Of a DNA stretch of 64,000 bases, positions 24,901 through 39,900 are shown in pieces (position 1 is the first letter of the stretch; the number at the start of each line of letters is the position of its first letter). The stretch comes from Lingula anatina (taxonomy: Eukaryota; Brachiopoda; Lingulata; Lingulida; Lingulidae): positions 472,935-536,934 of the forward strand of contig NW_019775846.1 in assembly GCF_001039355.2 (NCBI RefSeq), in the 5' to 3' direction. The notes under the pieces are model-generated. The model was given only the letters and a program-made list of their open reading frames with translations, was not told the DNA's origin and made no database searches. The position numbers and the translations under genes were made by a program.

Positions 24901-27900
24901 ATTTGAAATGATAGCTGCATCAATAGCAGTTTAAAAATCCTTCTGAAGATTTTATACATCAACCTGTATTTGCTTCAGAGTATATTTTCGTGCATTGCAT
25001 ACATAATTGGATTATTCATTTGATGTGCAGCTCTGATGAATCATCACCTCAAAGGTGTTTTCTGACTTTGTTTTCAACAGAATCATGGTTTGAATAGTTG
25101 CAAAGATCTGAAGGATCAGGGCTATATCTTATTGCATATTGAACCAAGGCTTAGTGAAAGAGAGCAATATTCATTCTGCATCCTAGTCTAGCTTGATATT
25201 GTAATTTATTAGGACATTGTGTTATGAACATGGATGTGGAAAATTAAGCAGTCTAAAACCTGACATCCTTTGCTATGTTTATGATTTTTTAGATGAGATA
25301 TTGAATAGAAAATGGTATTGTTTAAGATACTGAGTACATAGCATGAGCATATAATCACTGTCTTATTTTTGTCATGGTGATTACAACATTTGTCATTTTC
25401 ACCATTCTCATCATGGCATTAATCAGAGAGGGGGAATAATTGATATAGAATGTAGATTGTATATGAATGTGGTCTTTCATAGGTCTTAATGAAAGAAGGC
25501 AATATTTCCACATCGGGCATTTGGTACTAGTTTTGATAGCTCTATCACCTGTTCTAAACATGCACCCAATTAACATGGTGATCTAGGTAGGAACTGCCTT
25601 ATCAGTTGATACGTAATGAGTTGTATATGTGCAAATATGCAGTCTTGTAACTAAATTTGATGGAGCATGCTATATGGGCTTATCACTTGACTGAGTGCAG
25701 GCAGCATCATATTCTTGTTTCTGCTAGCTGTAAATGTAATGTCAGTGGCATGAATCATGTATTTATATTTGATTGATGTCTATTCTACTATGACAATTAA
25801 TCACTAGTCATTAATTTATTATTTTACTGCATACTCCAGCTAATGTGTGGATGCTTATAACCCCCTCTCCCAAACATAAAGTTATTAATTATGATTTGTC
25901 ACTTTTGGTTTGCAATTGTTTAACTTTCTCTGATAACTGAGACATGTAATGAACCCCTCCCCCTCTCCCAACCGAAAGCTATTCATTATCGTTTGTCACT
26001 TTTGATTTGTAATTGTTTAACTTTCACTGATGACTGAGACATGTACTAGTAGTGAAATGAGATATCCCATCTTGTGCAGTATTGGAACAACATCAAAGAA
26101 ACAAACACAGAATTAATTACTGTCACAGTTTAACTGTTGTGTCAGCAAGTATATGATATGGGTTAGATATTTATGGTTTGCCAATATAACATTAATTACA
26201 ATAATTACTGTCTTTAACACCAGTAAAGTTTACAGGTTATTTTACACATAATTCATAACTTGGTGTCACACTAAAACTCTTAATGAATATGCTCTGTAGT
26301 TGAAAGTCCTGTTCCAAATGCCACAATTCTTTAGTCTTCTATTTTGAAAAAAATTTACACATTTTATAACAGTAAAGTGGCCATTTCAAGAGGATGTTTT
26401 CTCAGTAGGATCCACATGCTAGCACTTCAGCCCCAGGAGACTGTAGGGTTATGACAGTGAAAACAATGGTAACAGCATGATAGTAGCCCTGTGTCAGTAG
26501 CATATCAAAGACACTTGTCAAGTTGAAAAAGCTTGCATACCTTCTACCAGGGTAATGGAAAATTTTTTCTGTTGATATTATAAATGGATTTTTTCCCTTG
26601 GCTTATTCTGTGCACATTTATGCAATGCTTAAATTTTGCAAAAAAAAAAAAAAAAAAAAAAACGTTATCACCCGGCATTTTGTAGAGGGAAGGATTTGAA
26701 TGTTGAAGGTTGCCTGGAGCTTTTCTTCAAGAATAAATGCCAGTAACATATAATATACCTAACTTGCTGTAGAGCAACTACTAGGTGCCAAATAGTTCAT
26801 TATAAATATCAAAAAATGCCAAGAACTTTCAGTGTTGACAGTGATGATAAGGTATAAAAACTAATTTTATTCAAGACAAAAACAAGAGAAGGGGGGAGGT
26901 CTTGGTGGAATACTTTGATTTTAATATATTTATATTGGTGGTATTTTTGATTATATTTTTTTGCTGCCAACTTCACCCTTTGTTTTAATTCAAAATCATT
27001 TCCAATGTTTCTATTTTTTTTTAAATGTCTCTTTTGATGGAAGTCCATGGTCATCTCTTGCCATTGAATTTGTGAGTCTTTATATGTGATATTATTTTTC
27101 CTTTAAGTATTTTCAACTAATGCTGGTTTTAGAACTTTTGCTACTCAAACTGTCAAATTGTAAATAGATAGGCCTTCATTAATAGTAGGAGAAAGAATTG
27201 GACATACTTCACAAGTTATTAAAAATCACTTCCGTAGCAAAAATGTGCTATCATTAGCTAACTTAAATTGTTTTGTTATAAATAAAACACTACCTTATGT
27301 TATAAATAATACACTCCCTGTGCTTTTTATCTGTGTGTGTTGTAATAGTTGTAAACAAATAATCAAGTGGAAGTTTATCATGACTCTTCTTCTTTTGCTC
27401 TTAGCGATCAATTTTTGTTGATCGTTGAGATTGACCCGAATGGGCATTTATACTTATGCCAGATTCTACATATAATTTTGTGTGGATACAAAAAGGTTTC
27501 CCTGTTTTGTTTACATATAGTTAAGTTTTCAGAAACTGCCTATGATGCATCTTATACTATTTCAATTTCCGCTTATTTAAACATGTGGTTTCTCTCTGTG
27601 GTTTTGTTGATCACTTTTAGTATTACTTCAACTTGTCATTCTTCTATTTTTCTAGATCACAACATTGGTAAACCACAAAGAAAAGGCAAGGAAGTCAGAA
27701 AAGACAGTACGAGCCTTGGTCCGCGTAGGCCAGGCAGTGAATCTGGCCGTAGAGCGCTTTGTCACAGTGGGTGAAGCCATTGCTGCAGAAAACACCGAAA
27801 TCAAGAATGAAATGTGTGAAGCTTGTAAAGAGGCATGTCTGGCAGGTAAAAAGATACTCAAGCTAATGTGTCCTTTTTTGAAAAATTTGTTAATTGCAAA

Positions 27901-30900
27901 GAATGAATATGTTTTGTTCAAATGAAATTAGAATTGCTAGATTTATTTTAACCAGTTTATCATAGATATGGCTTCTTATTGGTTTGGTTGAAGTTAATGA
28001 ACAAGAAGAATTGCTTGCTAAGGTAGGGTTAAAAGGTGCACAGTTCTGTTTTTGGAAGATGTTCATGTTATTGCTAGATTTAAGTAATCAAAGAACACCT
28101 GAGGTTATTTTTACCCTCCATTTATTTAATAGAGAGGATTTCAAACAGCTGTTGTACATGCGTGTTACCTTAATCTTTTCATTACTGCTTTTGGATAGCT
28201 GTTGCCTGCTTTTTGGGAGCTGTCTATAATATAAACATGTAAATAAGTGTCTGCTGGTACTAACAACTTGTTTTAACTTAGGGTGTATTCCCAGAGATTT
28301 AGATCGATCCAGGGATTAAGATTTAGATCGACCTAACTCCCTGGGGGTTCAAGCTAAATTGCAGTCAGTCGAGCGCGCACCATAGTTAATTACCCCCTTA
28401 CAGCTTTCAGTAGGCGGGACAGACGCTTAAGCCGGCTAAGCTGACAGTAATCTAGTGAGACTCCCCACAGGGATAGATCGATCTAAAATCTATGGAAATG
28501 GGGTGTTAGACACAATCTATTTGTTGCCTTCTGCAAGATAAGATGATTAAATTAAGTTTATATGTCATTTTTCATTTTTTAATCAACTATAAAGAATTCC
28601 TTTGAAATTAAGAACCCCCCTGTCCCATTTATTTTTAAAAGATCCACTGAATCCAGCAGAAGCCATCCATGAAAGACAGTGGAGGGTTATGCTGGTATTC
28701 TGTCAGACATCATGTTGTTAGTATTTAAAGATATTGTAATGTAGTCTTAGAAATTATAGTTTTGGACAATATCAGCTGGTACAAAGTAACAAACTGGTGG
28801 ATGTTTCACTAGTAAAAAATAGAACGAGTCTAGTGGAATGACCAGTGGACTTGTAGTTCTTAATAATTTTTCCATTATCAATAATTTTATCTTTGAACTT
28901 ATGAATAAAATTTTACTTTGTCTAGGTGCAGCCATTCAGCAGCTAACAGACATAGCTGTGGATGAGACTGGACAGCCTAGGTCTCTCACAGAGAAGACCT
29001 CTATGGTACGAGCAGCCAGACAACTCCTGTCTGCCATTACACGAGTCCTGATCTTGGCTGACAGAGTGGTCATCAAACAGATAGTAGACACTAAGGAAAA
29101 GGTGAGGAGTGGACATATTTGGGTGTGCTTATGTGGAAGTGGAGGTGGGTGTGGGGAGTCCATATTAGTATTGGAAGCCATATTTGGATTGGATAGGGCA
29201 ATGGCAGTCTGTCATCATGCTGGTGGACAGCAGAGGAAAACTTTAAGGAAACGATGAAACAGATGCCAGATACAAAAATCCAGGACTGTTATGTCTTAAC
29301 TTTTAAGACTGAAAAGTTTGGTCCTCTTCACTTCTAGATCATTTAATAGTATTTTGTTAAAATAAATATTGTTAAAATGCCATGGCTTTTTTTCATAAAA
29401 CTTAAAAAAACATTTCAAGGGGATCATTAATGATTTGCCTTGGGTTATATTGCACATAAGTTTTATTTTAGTCTGCATTTTAAGACTAACTTTTAGTCTA
29501 TAATAGTTTTGTGAAACCAGCCCAAGGTCAGAAAAGGGTTTGATAAGCATGGATCTGGAGGCCGAGGCCTTTGTACTGGGCCAGCAGTACCCCACCTTTA
29601 CCATGTTGATAAATTCAGTTGGTCAGAGCTCATCAGTAAATTTTGACCCTCTGCAGTAACATTTTTCATTGTTTTGTGAATAGACACCCATTGCATTCGA
29701 AAATTTCTGTAAAATGTGTACTGCATATAAGAATCTTACACATACTATAGATTTTGTCTGTTATATGAAGGAAAGATGTTGGTTGAATTAACATTAATAC
29801 TGTCTTCTCTTGTATGGTCATTTAATGTTGATATAAATGATGATATAAGACCATGAAATAAGAATTGATCAGTGTTATAACTGTTGCTAATACAAGGTGA
29901 GTGGTTCTCAAAGGATCAATATTTTCCAAGGCCAATAGCACTTGTTGGCCCAGTTTTCTTGAATAAATACTGTTTGCAAAAATAGTTTTCAGGTTTGCTT
30001 TCATGTTTCTTTAGAGTTGTAGTTCTTGATATAGCAAAAGTGTGAGTAAAAAGGATGAAAGGCCTATACATTCTTTTCTTTTGAAGTTGCATTTTGCTGT
30101 TAAAACTGCTATTGTGGTGATGGGTGCTTTGATGTGTATATACTTGTGCAGCAAGCTCAAGTTCTACTCTGTAGAATTAGAAATCAATGACTTTGTCCAT
30201 TGGCAGTTTGCTTGGACTTAAGGAGGGGGGAAGGGGTAGACTAAGACAGGAACATGGATAGGCCAATATATTCTTTTCTGTTAAAACCAGTTTCTGATGA
30301 TAATCTGCATTATATTGCCTTGAAAGATAAAGTTATAGTTTTTTATATCATGATTCATTTTTGTAATAATATGATTTAGAGGTTTGTTAACTATTATATT
30401 GACTGTAGAATTTCCTATTTACGGACAACTATTTGTGCCTTTGATAAAACTTCATTGCTATAAATAGTACTGTTTATGATATATTATCAGATATTAGATG
30501 TGATTAATATGCCCCAAATCTTGGATGATTACATTCTTATTTGCATAATGCAGATTGATGATAATTTTGAGTAGTGGTTTAATTGGTCTTAAATGTAGTT
30601 GACAGCATTTATATTGCAGTTACGCTTGCCTCTTTAAATAAATACTGGCTTAAAAACCAGTAATGAGCATTGTTTGTAGGATAATGCCTCTGGGACTTGG
30701 AGATTGATTAGCCAAACAACTCCGTCACTATTAAAATAGATGTTATTCTGAATTATTTACAATGATCTAAATGCACTTGGGATTGTACTTCATCAATTTT
30801 TTATTAGTGAATTGTGCCAATAAAATGAGGCTTTCTCCCCCGGATCTATGAATTTGTTTTAGTACATGGAAAATAAAAAAATTATTACAAAGAGTTGTTA

Positions 30901-33900
30901 ACACTTGTCATCATGGCAAAACATAATCTTGATGGATTTTTAATTGGATTTTGTGAGATACTTCAAAATACTCCCCTCATACCTTTTATTGTCTTTAACA
31001 TTTTTTTATCTGATTTTTTTTTTGTGTTTTTTTTTTTTGCATATTTATAGGTGACCAGAAGCCTAGACCGACTAGAGTCAGTGACCAGTTTTACAGAGTT
31101 TGTCAAGTTGTTCAGCCAGTTTGGTAATGAAATGGTGGAACTTGCCCATGTCACAGGAGACAGACAGAATGTAAACAGATATTTAACTATAACATATGCT
31201 ATCTCAAATGCATACCTTAATAATGTTCAGAAACTTAAATTTGTTCAAGTTGTTTAATTGTTTATGATTATTAAATATTTAAAAAGGGGTGATAATATAT
31301 TCATAGATATTTGGTTCTATTTCTGCCCTTGATTACCACAACTATGATAACATTGCATCCTCCTGTCAATGATATTGGGTGGTCACTGATTGGCCACTTG
31401 ACCACTTGACACAAATCATGAACAATCAGTGACAAGCCAAGATCCTTGTGACAAAGAGAGTTGTCATGGCTATTGCAATTATCTACTGACTAGCACTGCA
31501 AGTGCAGAGATAGATAAACAAATTGTGTGTGTGTGCGTGTGCGTGTTAAGCATAGACTATAAATACATTAGGATTTGTTCATGTAATAAATTGGCATAAA
31601 GCACACCATCACATTATCAGATTCCTCAGAAAAATTTCTTTTATCTTAAATTTTGACTCGAGTAATACCTATTTCCAGTCTAAAATGGCCCCTAATGTGA
31701 ACACAACTATAGATCTTTTTTCAGATATTTTGTAAACAGCAGTCAAAATCAATGTTAAGTGTTTGTACATGTCACACAGACAAAATTGAATTACTGGTGA
31801 AACTAGAATTATCAATGTCTTGAGTACAAATTGACCTTTATGAACATGCGTTGTATGTAAACTCCTTTTTTTTTCAGCTTTTAGTTTTGGCCTCACTATT
31901 TCCCCTACTTTACCTTCAATGTGATAATGTTTTAGTGAATGAGGTTGTTTTCATGGGTGTCCATATATCTGTTTGTTAATGAACGAGATATCAAAAACTT
32001 TTTCACAAATTTTCATCAAACTTTCAGGATAGGAAGTTATTCAAGAGTGAAAGATATGATTACAATTTGTACAGAAGTTAGGTCTTCTGATATTTTTATT
32101 AGTTTTTTTATTTGATAGAGGTCTTTATTCTTTGAATTCTTTTTCTATTTTTGATGTTATTTTCAAATTTCTTCCAAGATGCTGCTTGACAAACGTAACA
32201 TATTTAGATTTGCACTGGTCGTCCTAAGAGAATAATGCACTTACCAAGTTGCTGAACTTTGTCAGTTCATGGCAAAGAAACTTCTGCTTTTAGTCTCATA
32301 TGATTAATTATAGTATTTATAAGAAGTGATATTTATTTTCATACTTTTATTCTAGGATCTTAAGAATGACAAACAGAGAGCTCAGATGGCTGTAGCCAGA
32401 TCCATTCTTGAAAAATCCACCATGATGCTCCTTACCGCCTCAAAGGTATGCTTTAACAAGGTTCATTTTAACATCCAGTGGAAAAGAGTTATTAAGAAAA
32501 AAATCAACTTAGTACCCATAAGTACTCATTGCAGTCCCAAATGGACTTCCTCTGATAGGGGAATTACTTTTTAAATGTGTCTAGATGTTTTATAGCACAG
32601 TGTTTCCTCCCTATATTTTATTTTACTTCTGAAAAGCATTTTGCTACTTTATTTCCCATCAGTTAACTAAGTGAAAAAGATAATTTGATGTGCAAATGTC
32701 CGTGGAGGGGAAAATACTGTTGAATTGCCTTATAATGGCCTTTGGATCTTTTTTGCATTTGTTTTTTCAGACCTGTTTAAGGCACCCAGACTGTGAGTCA
32801 GCCAGAAAAAACAGGGACTGTGTGTTCCGTCAGATGTACAAAGCCCTGGACTTTGTCCAGCAAATAGTATGTGATGTCCCACCATCTAATGTGCAACTGT
32901 CCCAATCCCAGCTCAATGGAGACTCAGGAATAGGACTCTCCCAGCAACAGATTACAGCTCACAAAGCTTTGAGGGAGTTTGAAGTATGCACCTTGATTGA
33001 TTAAAATATAATTTTATTCTTTTTTGCACGCACAATTACGCTGGTGAAATTATTTTACTACACAGTTGATCTTTGGTCAGATGTATTTAGTACATAGATC
33101 TTTATCATCATTATTATTAATTCCTCTGGAGACATGACAGATGTTATTTCCTCCCATTATTACAACAGGATCTTCTAGAGATGAGTCGTGTCACCCTCAT
33201 TGATAGCAGCATGCAAGAGAAGATGCCCAGTGCCTTAGAAACAGTGATCGAGACAGCACAGGATTTCACAGACTCTGCCTATACTTCCCATGAACACAGG
33301 GAGAAGATTGTACAGTTGTGTGAAAAAGCAAGACTAGAGCTAGATATATTATTGAGGATTGGAGGGGCACTGGTGAGAAAGACCCTGATTTCAGAACAAC
33401 TTTAGCAACCTGTTTTTCAAGTCTTGTTTTAGATAAACCTTATGTGCAAGCAAACCCTATGTGCAAGCTTGATCACTTGACTTGTAGAAAACTTAGATAA
33501 ACAGGGATTGCTCCATTTGCTCTGAGATTCCGGATAATAGAATTTTTATCAGAGTTGTTCATTCAAACTTTCCTCAAATGCTGTGTTTGTCCATTCAGAA
33601 AGTAAAAAACAAAGAATTACAATTTATGATTCAGTGGTAATTCAATTTTATGTTAGAAATAGTTAAAATTGATCCAGGAAATTGAAAAACGAAGAGAAAA
33701 ATAAACAAATAATTAGGAAGATTAACTAGTTTTGATATCTCTGCTTCAGAATGATCGTGATAGTTCTCCCAATCAAGAGCTGGAGACTGCAATTATCAGG
33801 ACAGGGACAGTGGCCAAATCATTGAGAAAACAGGTAGTCAGCATTAGGGTACTTATAATTGTTAAGTGAAAGTTGAAACCATAGACCACACCATACCTGA

Positions 33901-36900
33901 AAATGTGATTTTTTATTCAATCAAGTACCACAGTATTTTTAAGTTATTTGTGTGGCATATTGTGACAGCAGTTTACAAAGTTACAAAGTTATATTGAAAC
34001 CCGAAGGATGTTTTTGTTTATTTTGTTGGAAGCATGTTGATGACTGTGATTTAGAATATGTTTGTATATTCAATTTCTGTTTTATGAAAGAGACTTCTTT
34101 CTTTTCTGTTTGTCATATATGTTTATATGTAGTTTATGAATGAATAATAAGGGTACTATTTTTTAGCTGCAAGAAACAGCTATGGATCAAGCTTCGGAGG
34201 TTTTCCACAGCAATGAAGAACAGGAACTGTTCACAGCACTGAGGAATGCTGGGAGTAATGGAGAGAAAGGGGCCGTGGATGAGGTGTCTGTAAAGTTTGA
34301 GGAACACTCTGAACAGCTACAAGAGGTGACTTTATTGCTGTTGTTGCAGTGATCTTTGTTGATGGACATTGCAACACAGTATTCTGATTCATGCTTCTAT
34401 TCATCTTGGTATATATTTTTATCCAACTATATCTATATCTGTTTGTATCCATTTAAGTCTGTCATTCAGTCTGCCTCTGTCTGTCTGTGTGTATGTCTGT
34501 GTATCTATCTGTCTATCTGTCTTCAGGTTTGCAAGCTGCTGCGTCATGTGGCTGGAACTGAAGCATTGATGACCACTGCAGAATACATAGAAAACAATCT
34601 GAAGTATCTGGGACCTCAGGTACATTATAAGTTTTTTTCTCTCAAAATATATGCTGGCATCAACATGCCAATTTTTCATTAAATGCATCACACTTTAGCT
34701 GAAAAAAATCATAATTATTTCACAATGTTGTATTAATGTATAAGCTGGTTTTAGCTACAGCAATAAATATTCCATGGTAATATATGGCAGGTATCGCTAT
34801 TTACTGAGTTTATCTTTATACATGTACCTGAATAGATTAATTAACATTTAACAAGTCTCTCATGAAAAGAATTAATATAAACTTGTAGTATTTATCTCAA
34901 CCCAGACAATCCTGTCTGCCCAGACACTGGCTATGTACCCTGCTAGTAAGATAGCCAGGGAGAACGTAGACGTCTTCACAGATGCCTGGGAGGCCCAGAT
35001 CAATGAGCTCTCGGCCCTGGTCAAGGATATTAATGATGTGTATCAGGGCAGGGCAGATAGGCAGGTGTATATGTCACTGCCAAGGCCAGGGGTAAGTGGA
35101 GTGGATTAGGCTTTATTTATAATAGCAGACCATTTTATGAGTCATTAATAATAGCTGAATTTTTTTTACTTATTAATTGAAAAAAGGTCCTTTTATTTTA
35201 GTTTTGGCAATATGAAGGCATAGAAGTATAATTGAGTTTGAATTGAGAACAGTGATATAATTATTTTTCTTTCTTTAATCACACTACTTTGAAGATCATT
35301 TTGATTATAGGAATTCTCAGTAGGGTACAAGTTTTACCTAAACATTTGCTACAATAATTTTCACATATAAATATAATACTATTTGTGGTTATTTATATAC
35401 TTTCTTTACATAACTTACTTTTATCAGTAAATTTTGTTGTATTTTTAAACTTTATTATCTTCACCTTAACAATCATTATTTTAATATCAATTATTTTAGA
35501 AAACATCTGTCAGCTTGTCAAATGGGATCATTGTTTTAAGCATTGTATTGTTCTGTAAATAATCTTTAGCTTTTTAAACAAAATGGTTGGAAGTAATAAG
35601 ATAGAATGTACACCACTTCATGGGCAGCAAATGGTAGGAGGTAGCAACAGGAAACAGGAAGTTATAGTTTCCTGTGTGTTATGTATAGATAGTCCAGCTT
35701 CACCACCCTGAGTTTCAGAGATAACTGGAAACTTACCTCCATTATCAGCATGCCTCTGCTGTTGCCAGTAGCATCTGAAACTCAGGGTGAGCTTGAAAGA
35801 TATCAGTTTGCACACAGTAGTATATAACTATAGTGGCATTTTATTAGTGAACTATAATTTTTTGCATGCCAGTGTCTGTGACTGACCAAAAGGAAGCAGA
35901 TGTACTTATGATGATACACTTAATAATATTCCTTTAACACACTTAAGTCGTACTGTAAAAAGGCTTTCACCATTTTTTTTAGATAGAAATTAGTAGTTAA
36001 TGCACCATATAACTGTACTTATTAACAGCGGGTTGACTTAAAGCAACTAGCATGTGTGTTTCTTAGTAATCTGATAGTAAATATGTGCGGTAGCAGGTGC
36101 TGTACTAAATATTCAATGAAGCATATCCTGTTAACTTCACGCTTTATTAAATTCAGGTGTATGCTGCAGCAATATACTGGCCATGAAATGATGAAAGGTT
36201 AAATTCCTTCTCAGATCTCTCTCTCTCTAGCATGCTTTATATTTTGTAATAATGTATTTGCCAATTAGCTGAATAACACTGCTATAAAAAGAAAATTTGA
36301 TTTGATGAAACATTAATAAAAGTGAAATTATTGACCCAAAGCAATGTTTTTATGCTGTAGTCAAAAGGGAGAAAAATGGTAGAGGTTACATTTTAACCCT
36401 TGGCCAAATTGCCACTGGCTTGTCATTTCATGGTCAGCTAATTTGGTGTGTGTCTTAATGCTCATGTTGTATGTTTTCTGTTTGATATAATTTTTTCTTG
36501 TACTTTTTCATTTTGCACCTGCCATTTTAGATACCTTCCCCAACTAATGTCAGTGTAAGTATAATGTATTTGGTATTGCCATCTTATTATTATTTTGGTC
36601 TTTCTTTCTTGTTTTATATTAAATGATATTTGCACTGCCAGTCAATTCTTCTATCTCTCTCTCTATCTCTCTCTCTCTCTCCCTTCCCCCCTCTCTCCCT
36701 TTTTTCAATGTTAGGTATTCTTTTTCCTTCTCTTTTACAGTTCTTCTGACCAATCTTCCTAGGTGTTTGGCTTAAAAATTATTTTGTCCTACTGTATCCA
36801 CCGTCCCCAACCTCATCTTTTCATTGTTCTTTTTTCCTTCCCCCTCTTTTGTAGCTCTGCCTCTCACCAAGCTGTCAACCTATATTGTCCTACCAGAGCC

Positions 36901-39900
36901 TCCTCTCTTATTTCTTAAACTGAATTTATATTTGTTTCACAAAGTCATGCAATATGACTATTTATTTCCTTATCCATCCATCTCTCTTTTGCAATTTTCC
37001 CTGTGTGATTGTAATATTCGCATTTATTTGGCCTTTGAGCATGCTCAGTGTGTATTTTGTAACCTATTGATCATTTTTTGCATAGTGATTGTTATGCTTT
37101 CAAAGTTAGATGATTGAGTTTTCACTTGTAGTTTTGTCGTGATCTTGATTTCTCTGCATGCTAACAGTCATTGTGACATGTAGTGTTGAATGTATCTTGC
37201 ACTTAAAAAACATTTCCTTGTAAGTTAAGAAAGATTATTCCTGCCTGTCTGTGAAATTTGTTCTGTCACCTTTGTCAAACATGATACCCACTGGATATTG
37301 GTCATAAAATGTTTGTGATGACTTTGTATGTGTGTTGTTTTTTTTCTTCTGTTACCTAGAAACATGGAACCACCTTAAAGAGCCCAAAGCCAGTGAAACT
37401 AAATGCGGAGGTAATGTGAGATTGCACTGGAAGCTGTATAGTTGTGTGGCATGTTATGTTTTCAGAAGTGTTTAGTTTGAACCCTGAGCTCACTGTGATC
37501 TATACTGAAGTTGGTTGAAATATAAAATTTGCTGATGTACTTCTCAGTTTAATGGTCACTAGGACTTGTAGACCTTAAAAACCCAAGTCTGACTCAAAAT
37601 TTATTAGTCCAAAGGTAAATTTTGTGAAAATTGAAAGTTTATCTAAAAATGATGGTTTTAACTGTTATTTAACTAGGTTCTTAATATTGAAAAATTCATT
37701 TATTATTAGTTTGCAGCCAGTAGCCATATCAATTGCCCAGGACTGATGACTAATGTTTCAAACTTTATAAAAAAGATAAATATAAAACACATTCGTGGTG
37801 ACTATAGTTCAGTATTAACTACTAATTGAAGAAAGGTAAGTGTCTACGTGACAGAGAGTCCTTGTCAACTTTTGTGTATAGTAAAATTATTATTATGTTG
37901 AAATGATACAGTTAAATAAGGCTAAAAGTTGAACATAAAACATGGACATACTGTTAAAATCAGTTCTGCTTATTTTAACCAACTTCATTTAATATCCCCA
38001 GGTACTTAATTGTTTTTAGTGTAGCATAGCTGTGCTAGCTTTACTAATATTGCGATTGGTTTTGCAGTATGATTTTACAACCAGTGTTCACAACAGGACT
38101 GAGTTAGACTTGGACTAGTGTAGCTGATGTCACAAGATTGCTAATTATTAGGCTTTAAAGCTGTTTAGGTTTAAAGCCCTATACCACATGGCTGTTGTGA
38201 TGTATGTTATGAATTATGCTAGACTAGTTTCTGTCTAATTTAGTCATGTGAACAGGATCCTAGTTATGATTGCTGTACTCTGTATGCACAAATGGCCAGA
38301 AGCTTATTTATGTACTGAAGATAAAAATTTAGCTTTGTGAACTTCATATGGTTACCTTATTTGTTAATAGGCTCTGTTGGCTTAAAATTTTATGTGCCAC
38401 TTAGACTTCATTTACTGATCACATTTGCTAGTGAATTGCAAGAAGTCTGTTGCATATTTTGTTTTAGGATGTCTTTGATTGAGGCTCTTCTCTCTGCTCT
38501 TATATTTGCTTTTGCTTCCTGAATATTGTATATCTGAGATGTTTGTTTCAGTAATCATATAGTATGAGAACCCACACTTTGAAATATACATATAATATTG
38601 TTACAATTTTGCATTTTCTTCTCCACTGGATGAATTTTAAAATGAAAAAGAAATTATATTAAGATTTTGGGGCAAAGTAAAAAATCAAGACATATTTCAG
38701 TTTAAGCAAAAGGAAACCCAAGTTTTTTTTTTTTTTTTTGTTTGTGGTATTTCTTGGGGTTTTATGAATTGTATAGTAGTAGGTATCTGAAATATTTATT
38801 TTTACCAAAGATACAATGTTTAAAAATTGTTTACATGATATGTAAACATTAAGTAAACACATTGGACTGAGAATTTTTTTTTCAGTTTAACTAGAAATCT
38901 CTTTGAGAATTTTTATGTGGTTGGGTGTAGTAGTTAGTTGTAAGTGTGAGTGTACATGGGTGAAAGTTTCTGGATTATGCTGGATTTCCAGATTGTCAGT
39001 CTTCATTTGTTGCCCTGGACCTGTCAGGAGGCCCCTGTCCTTCGGCTACATTTTTAGGATTATCACTTTCTTACAACTTTCACCCATGGAGTGTATCTTA
39101 GGCACATTGCCTGTCTAATCTGCCTGCTGGTCTGGCCACCTCTATTGAGTTAAATTGCTGTGATTAGGTAAAATGTTATGGATGGCAAGAAATTGTGATC
39201 ACAGTTTATGCTGAGTTCAGTGTAATCCATCAGACCTGGACTGGGAATGTGCCTTTAGATCTAGACAGTTGTATGTAGTAAGAGTCCTGTATTGCTATTC
39301 TGAATTGAGTATGGTAGTCCTGAAGTAAGTAAGGACACCAATTTCATGAAAATGGAAAAAGGATTACGTCCTTTCAAGCTAGACAACTATTCCAGTTAAA
39401 TATTTTTTCGGAAGTAACACACTTTGTTGTAGCTTTAATGCTAGAAAAATATTTTAATACTTCATATGCTGGTTTAGAATAAGATAAGAGTGGATGAGGA
39501 ATATGCTGAAACAATTCTATAGAATAGACTAATTTAATACACATCCTTAAAATAATAAATCCAGAAAAAGCATTCCTTTCAAGCCTAACAATAATAACAG
39601 TTTAATTTTCTTTCTTTCATAAGAAGTTAATTTTGTTGTAGCTTCAGTGCAGGAAAAACAGATATATTCTTGAGATGCTGTTGTGGAATCAGATTACGTG
39701 GATGGGGAATATGTTGAAAAAAATCCTATAGAGCAGATTAGTTTCATAGACATTCTCAGAAGAATGAAATGATCCAACCAGTTATTTACAAAGACTTGAA
39801 ACTGACAAGTGGAAAAGAATTGAACAACCAGAAAATTGATTTGGAAGCTTAATAAGTGTTATCTGCGTAAATATAGACATAAAATCACAGAAACCAGTAT

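Larger units (their letters stand above)
22069..27655 (+). other. CTNNAL1: First intron of alpha-catulin
   Basis: A 5.6-kb intron. It holds a tandem-motif foldback (22550-22724), a two-copy tandem repeat (25860-26046) and an A-tract (26640-26662). I see no other exon or RNA gene in it. Confidence 0.75.

Noticed and set aside
27367-27774. 135-codon plus-strand open frame before alpha-catulin exon 2
   Set aside because: It reads exon 2 in the wrong frame and intron upstream; the catulin frame is plain from similarity.
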